From Ignavibacteriota bacterium (GTDB lineage: Bacteria > Bacteroidota > Ignavibacteria > Tepidaquicellales > Tepidaquicellaceae), in assembly GCA_003135995.1 (NCBI GenBank), contig PNBM01000337.1, positions 1-11,971 of the forward strand: 11,971 bases of DNA, given 5' to 3'. The position numbers and the translations under genes were made by a program. The notes beneath the pieces were generated by a model. It did not search any database and was not told the origin of the DNA. It was given only the letters and a program-made list of their open reading frames with translations. This document shows positions 6,269 through 11,971 of this stretch, piece after piece. Position 1 is the stretch's first letter. Each line of letters starts with the position of its first letter.

Positions 6269-6997
6269 CTAAAATATATAGATTTCAACGCCAAGTCTCA
6301 AACCTGCGCCGAAGCTGCTTAAATTTATTTTATCGTTTGAACTTGTTGTTAAATCAAGACCGCTGCTATCTTTCAGGTTCTGCATAATTGTGTTTGTAAT
6401 AAAACCGCTTAAATAAACTGTAACACTTTTGCTAACCTGAGCATTAATTACCGATTCGATTTTCATGCCTACACCGGATGACGAGTAAGTAATTTCACCA
6501 CCGTGTTGTTTAACAGTTAATTCGGATAGTATATAACCTGCTCCTGCACCTATTTTTATAAAAAAATATTCAAACGGAATTATATAATTTGCAATTAAAT
6601 ATGGCTGATGATTTCTGTAAGTAAAATCATAATCAGGTCTCGCGGATACATTGTATGATTTTAAAAAATAAGAATATTCTGCTTTTATTGAAAATTTCTT
6701 AGATATTTGCTTTTCGACTCCAACGAAAAATTCAAGACCCGAAGCAAAATCGGATAACTGATCCGAAGGTGTCAGAGAATTATAATCAGGGATTAAATAT
6801 TGAACGTATTTTTTTAAAGACGGATTATTGCTGTAATCCACTCCCATTCCGAAAGAAAGAGAAGTAAAAAAATGATTTTTGCTTTGTGACAAAAGAGAGA
6901 CCCTTGTAGTATCACCAGCAAAAAGAGAATTAATATTAAACGAAATAAAAATTACAAAACATATTAAGAAAAATTTAAAGTACCGGAATTTTTTCAT
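6269..6997 (-). CDS. Secreted outer-membrane beta-barrel protein, function unknown
   Basis: This 242-residue protein begins with a clear signal peptide (Lys/Arg-rich start, hydrophobic 9-23, likely cleavage after SLFA at 27). The rest alternates polar and hydrophobic residues in many short strands (for example KFSIKAEYSYFLKSY, PYLIANYIIPFEYFFIKIGAGAGY, SSFGAGLRLGVEIYIF) and ends in Phe, as outer-membrane barrels recognised by BamA usually do. Length and strand count suggest a small OmpA/OmpW-like barrel of about 8-10 strands, without an OmpA peptidoglycan-binding domain. The specific role is unknown. It starts at ATG 56 bases after gyrB and is followed after 144 bases by uppP; no Shine-Dalgarno sequence. 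It may read through from gyrB or have its own promoter, which I could not identify. Confidence 0.8.
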   Translation of the reverse strand: MKKFRYFKFFLICFVIFISFNINSLFAGDTTRVSLLSQSKNHFFTSLSFGMGVDYSNNPSLKKYVQYLIPDYNSLTPSDQLSDFASGLEFFVGVEKQISKKFSIKAEYSYFLKSYNVSARPDYDFTYRNHQPYLIANYIIPFEYFFIKIGAGAGYILSELTVKQHGGEITYSSSGVGMKIESVINAQVSKSVTVYLSGFITNTIMQNLKDSSGLDLTTSSNDKINLSSFGAGLRLGVEIYIF

Positions 6998-7053
6998 AAT
7001 CTATTTTTTAATTAAATAATTAAGCAGAATTAATTTGTAAATTATTCGGTATT

Positions 7054-9060
<2,007 letters not shown>

Positions 9061-9393
9061 TTATATAAATACTATTTCTTTAATTATTTTTACTTTCTTT
9101 TTTGAATTTAATTTTTCATTCAGCCTGTCAAGAATTTCATTTTTCTTGGTAGATAATTCATAGCGCCAGACCGCATTTTCAACACTCACAAACAGTTTAT
9201 TCCTTCTGATTTCCACAGGTGTTGAATAAAGTGAAATTGCATCCCCTACACATTCTTTCCAGAGTTCGAGAATCCTCAGAACCTGCATACGGCTATCCAG
9301 CCCTATATAATTAATAAAGTTGTCCAGTTCATCTTTCATGCAAACAACCCGGTTCATTCTGGTGCGCGTATCAATTCTCTTTTGGTTCTGCAT
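9061..9393 (-). CDS. dciA: DUF721/DciA-family protein, probable replicative helicase loader
   Basis: This 110-residue protein has the DUF721 pattern: an N-terminal helix (20-32), then LRILELWKECVGDAISLYSTP (39-59) with Trp45, a basic hairpin, LFVSVENAVWRYELSTKKNEILDRLNEKL (67-95) with Trp76, and a Lys-rich end. DciA proteins of this family act as loaders or partners of DnaB in bacteria lacking DnaC/DnaI; assignment here rests on the domain and on its place between recF and gyrB, its usual location in many phyla. The chosen ATG overlaps the recF 3' end by 23 bases. M13 or M20 are alternative starts that still keep the conserved core. gyrB follows after 15 bases, so this is an internal gene of the replication run. 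Confidence 0.82.
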   Translation of the reverse strand: MQNQKRIDTRTRMNRVVCMKDELDNFINYIGLDSRMQVLRILELWKECVGDAISLYSTPVEIRRNKLFVSVENAVWRYELSTKKNEILDRLNEKLNSKKKVKIIKEIVFI

Positions 9394-10570
9394 TTCCGTT
9401 CTCTATTTTATATAATGAAATTTCATTACTCTTATAAAGTTTCTTCAGTTCATCAAAATAATTTCTTTCGGTCGATGTTAAAAATATCTGACCAAAATCA
9501 TTCAAATGCAACATAATTTTTAAAACTCTCGATGAATCAAGTTCTGATAAAATATCGTCGAGCAATAAAACCGGGCTTGTTGATACCTTATCTTTAATAT
9601 AATAATACTCAGCGAGTTTCAAAGCAAGGACGAAAGTTTTATGTTCACCCTGCGATGCAAAATTTTTCATCTCGAAATTTGCTTTATCGGACAATTCCCT
9701 TTTATTCAGTATAAAAATATAATCGTCACGCTGCGGACCGATTAGGGAAATTCCTCTCATAATTTCATCTCTCTGTTTTTCTTCAAAGCATTTTTTCGTT
9801 TTTAAAAGAACATCTTCTCTTTTGAAACTATTGATTTCGGAAGATTCAATTCCGTTGAACATTTCAGAAAAATAATTTATAACAGGAAGTGATTCACCGG
9901 AAATCAAATTTGAAAAATTATGTTCAAAATATGTTTTAAATTCATTTAAAAAAGCCAGCCTTCTGAAAATAATCTCCGCAGAAATATCAATCAGACTTTC
10001 ATTATAACTGTTCAGAAGGTTTAAAAAGTCCGAATCAGAATAATTCCTGTTCTGTAAGTTGTTTTTGAGCAGCGCATTTTTTTGTTTCAGCAGCCTGTTC
10101 AAATCCTTCAGATAATCAAGATAAAGCCTGCTTGTCTGCGAAATCAGAATATCAAAGAACCTTCTTCTTTCAGACGGATTCCCATAAGTAATATTCAAAC
10201 TGTGCGGTGAAAAAAAGACTACCGGAAACTTTCCAAAGACTTCAGAGGAAAAGCGGGAAACTTTTTCTTTATTTAACTGATATGATTTCTTTTTTAATTC
10301 CGAGCTATAATTTAACGATATATCGAAACTACTTTCAATTTCATTCTCAAAATTCCCGTCAACCTGAAATTCAATGTTTCCGAACTTAACGCAGTCCTGT
10401 TCCGTCGAGCCTAAAAAACTTTTTCCAAATGTTATAAATGATATTGCTTCCAGTATGTTCGTTTTGCCCTGACCATTATCACCGAAAATGAAATTAAATC
10501 TTTTACTGAAATTTAGTTCCTGATGTTCGTAATTTCTGAAATTTCTTAATTTTAATTTATTAAGCTGCAC
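9371..10570 (-). CDS. recF: DNA replication and repair protein RecF
   Basis: RecF is an SMC/ABC-like ATPase that binds gapped DNA and, with RecO and RecR, helps load RecA. The 399-residue protein shows the P-loop GDNGQGKTN (30-38), the GNPSERRRFFD segment (130-140), GPQRDD (278-283), the ABC signature FASQGEH (304-310) and Walker B with D-loop LLLDDILSELD (335-345). The start is GTG at 10568-10570: MQLNKLKLRNFRNY is the conserved beginning and an in-frame TGA lies at 10589-10591, leaving no ATG option. Upstream AAAGGTAAAGGGA is the only passable Shine-Dalgarno-like sequence in the window. It lies 26 bases after dnaN and overlaps the DUF721 gene by 23 bases, so it is translated from the same message. 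Confidence 0.96.
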   Translation of the reverse strand: MQLNKLKLRNFRNYEHQELNFSKRFNFIFGDNGQGKTNILEAISFITFGKSFLGSTEQDCVKFGNIEFQVDGNFENEIESSFDISLNYSSELKKKSYQLNKEKVSRFSSEVFGKFPVVFFSPHSLNITYGNPSERRRFFDILISQTSRLYLDYLKDLNRLLKQKNALLKNNLQNRNYSDSDFLNLLNSYNESLIDISAEIIFRRLAFLNEFKTYFEHNFSNLISGESLPVINYFSEMFNGIESSEINSFKREDVLLKTKKCFEEKQRDEIMRGISLIGPQRDDYIFILNKRELSDKANFEMKNFASQGEHKTFVLALKLAEYYYIKDKVSTSPVLLLDDILSELDSSRVLKIMLHLNDFGQIFLTSTERNYFDELKKLYKSNEISLYKIENGNAEPKEN

Positions 10571-10596
10571 TCCCTTTACCTTTTGCTTTCAGTATT

Positions 10597-11971
10597 TTAG
10601 ATTACCCTGACCGGCATAATCAATTCCATGAAATCTTCATTCTGTAACTGCTCAGTAGGCTTTGCAATCGAAGCTTTCGAAGGAGTTAAAAAAGAAAATA
10701 TCACATCCGAAGTTTCAATCTGCGCAAGGCAATCGAGCAGGTAACTGATGTTGAATGCAACATTAAAAGATTCTTTATCGAAATCAACTTCTTTCTCCTC
10801 GCTTATAAAAGAACAATCAAGTGTTTCTTCTCCTTCCGCTCCTATTTCTGGGTTATCAGCCATTATAACCATCGAATCGCTTTTAATCTCACATTTTACA
10901 CGTTTAGTAATCACATCAGCGAATATCAAAGCTCTTCTCAGAGAATTTTGAAATTCGATTTTACTTACTTTAAGGATTTTATCATTATCTTTCGGGATAA
11001 CCGTTTCATAATTCGGGAATGTGTCATCTATGAGTTTCGAAAATATTACAACATTACCGAATGAAATTTTAATCAAAGTATTATCGAACTCGACAAGCGC
11101 GGGTTCATTGTTATTCAGTCTTATAACCATTTCGCAGGTTTTAAGCGGAACTATGAAATGGTCATCGGTCGGGTTTTTATGCGAAAAATTCTTTGCTATA
11201 ATTTTACTCAGTCTGAAACCATCGGTTGCGACAAATCTCAGTTCGTCTTTTCTGATATCAAAAAACACGCCTGCCATATTTCTCCTGATTTCGTCATACT
11301 TTACGGAATGTCTGACTTTCGAAAGAAATCTTTTAAGAATTGCAGGACCTATTTCAAATTTATTCAATTCGTTTTTCTCTTCCGGTAACGGAAAATCTTC
11401 AACGCTTTCACCGAAAAGCGAATATTTGTTTTTATGTTTACCTCTTATAAAATGGACAGTTACTTTATTTTTTGAATCTGCTTCTATTTTTAATTTAATT
11501 CCGCTTCCTGTTAAATAATCAACATGTTTCTTGTAAAGTTCATTTATAGAATCTTTCAAATATTTCAGTGATGATTCCGATTTTTCTTCTATGGTTTCTT
11601 CAATATATATTAATCCCTTGTCAATCAGGACTTCAAGTTCATTCTTTAAATCCAGACCTAAATATTCTTTAAAATATAAAATTCGTTTATCCGCATCATA
11701 TTGAAGTTTGCTGATAAAATAATTCACGCGTGCTTCTTCATTATCCTGTTTAGATACCAGTGCTTTGTTAAAATCTATTGCAACATCGGCAAAATCCACT
11801 TTAGTAACGAGAGATTTTACCAAATCCAGGAGTCTTTTTCCCGGAATCGCAATTTCACCATCTTCACTCCCTTCCACCTTGATTGAAGTTTTGATAAAAA
11901 TTTCAAGGTCGGAAGCCACCATATTGAGTTCATTCTTTTTCAGTTCAAACATGATATTATCCAATATTGGT
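10597..11971 (-). CDS. dnaN: DNA polymerase III sliding clamp (beta subunit), 5'-truncated by window, with a large insertion
   Basis: DnaN is the ring-shaped processivity clamp. The frame is open through the right edge: 11965-11970 reads Pro-Ile, so the visible start is ...P-I-L-D-N-I-M-F-E-L, the family's usual LPIL.N segment, and TTG at 11962-11964 is an internal Leu. About 25-30 N-terminal codons are outside. Counting that Leu as 1, landmarks are ASDLEI (17-22), IPGKRLLDLVKSL (40-52), VEDFPLPE (188-195), FVATDGFRLS (244-253), FSKLIDDTFPNYETVIP (308-324), FNVAFNISYLLDCL (400-413) and the C-terminal MPVRV (450-454). The visible part alone is 455 residues, whereas whole clamps are about 366-380. 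The excess is an insertion of about 100 residues (roughly 53-154, bases 11503-11808) in domain I. recF follows after 26 bases. Confidence 0.93.
   Translation of the reverse strand, partial: PILDNIMFELKKNELNMVASDLEIFIKTSIKVEGSEDGEIAIPGKRLLDLVKSLVTKVDFADVAIDFNKALVSKQDNEEARVNYFISKLQYDADKRILYFKEYLGLDLKNELEVLIDKGLIYIEETIEEKSESSLKYLKDSINELYKKHVDYLTGSGIKLKIEADSKNKVTVHFIRGKHKNKYSLFGESVEDFPLPEEKNELNKFEIGPAILKRFLSKVRHSVKYDEIRRNMAGVFFDIRKDELRFVATDGFRLSKIIAKNFSHKNPTDDHFIVPLKTCEMVIRLNNNEPALVEFDNTLIKISFGNVVIFSKLIDDTFPNYETVIPKDNDKILKVSKIEFQNSLRRALIFADVITKRVKCEIKSDSMVIMADNPEIGAEGEETLDCSFISEEKEVDFDKESFNVAFNISYLLDCLAQIETSDVIFSFLTPSKASIAKPTEQLQNEDFMELIMPVRVI

Noticed and set aside
11021..11518. Plus-strand open frame of 165 codons
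   Set aside because: It is antisense to conserved dnaN sequence and is a shadow of it.
11503..11808. Intein or inserted mobile element in dnaN
   Set aside because: No Cys/Ser start, no His-Asn end, no nuclease motifs, and no flanking repeats; it reads as an ordinary charged protein segment.
11962..11964. TTG as the dnaN start codon
   Set aside because: The codons before it still read as the conserved clamp segment (Pro-Ile before Leu-Asp-Asn), so this is an internal Leu and the gene is cut by the window.

Overview
This is an AT-rich bacterial chromosome segment made almost entirely of housekeeping genes, packed into short-gap runs on the minus strand with one plus-strand gene. The best guess is a member of the Bacteroidota/Ignavibacteriota/Chlorobiota side of the tree. 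The support is a Gram-negative envelope (a lipoprotein with a lipobox, a beta-barrel protein ending in Phe), near-absence of Shine-Dalgarno sequences in front of the genes, a short GyrB without the enterobacterial insertion, and a folB-folK-deoxynucleoside kinase cluster. The placement is inferred from gene content, not proven.

Right half, read right to left on the minus strand: dnaN (5' end cut by the window edge), recF, a DUF721/DciA-type gene, and gyrB. This is the classic replication cluster found beside dnaA/oriC, so the origin probably lies just beyond the right edge. It is followed by a secreted beta-barrel protein gene and by uppP, which has its own plausible promoter. uppP runs tail-to-tail into lepB with a single base between the two stop codons.

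Middle: lepB (plus strand) is a signal peptidase I with an N-terminal zinc ribbon and additional membrane segments. A 415-base gene-free divergent region separates it from the next minus-strand run and holds short direct repeats.

Left part, minus strand: a Lys/Glu-rich lipoprotein, sucD (succinyl-CoA ligase alpha subunit with an odd 42-residue lysine-rich tail encoded by tandem repeats), folB, folK, a deoxynucleoside kinase and a tiny membrane protein. The run ends at a strong intrinsic terminator (91-126). Beyond it, the left edge carries nested perfect palindromes (3-40).

Functionally the window joins replication (clamp, RecF, helicase-loader candidate, gyrase), envelope biogenesis (UppP lipid-carrier recycling, LepB processing of exported proteins, a lipoprotein and a barrel), and folate/dNTP supply (FolB, FolK, kinase). 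I see no defence system, phage, insertion sequence, CRISPR, tRNA or rRNA. The most unusual points are a roughly 100-residue insertion in domain I of the sliding clamp, the repeat-encoded SucD tail, the LepB fusion architecture and the left-edge palindromes.
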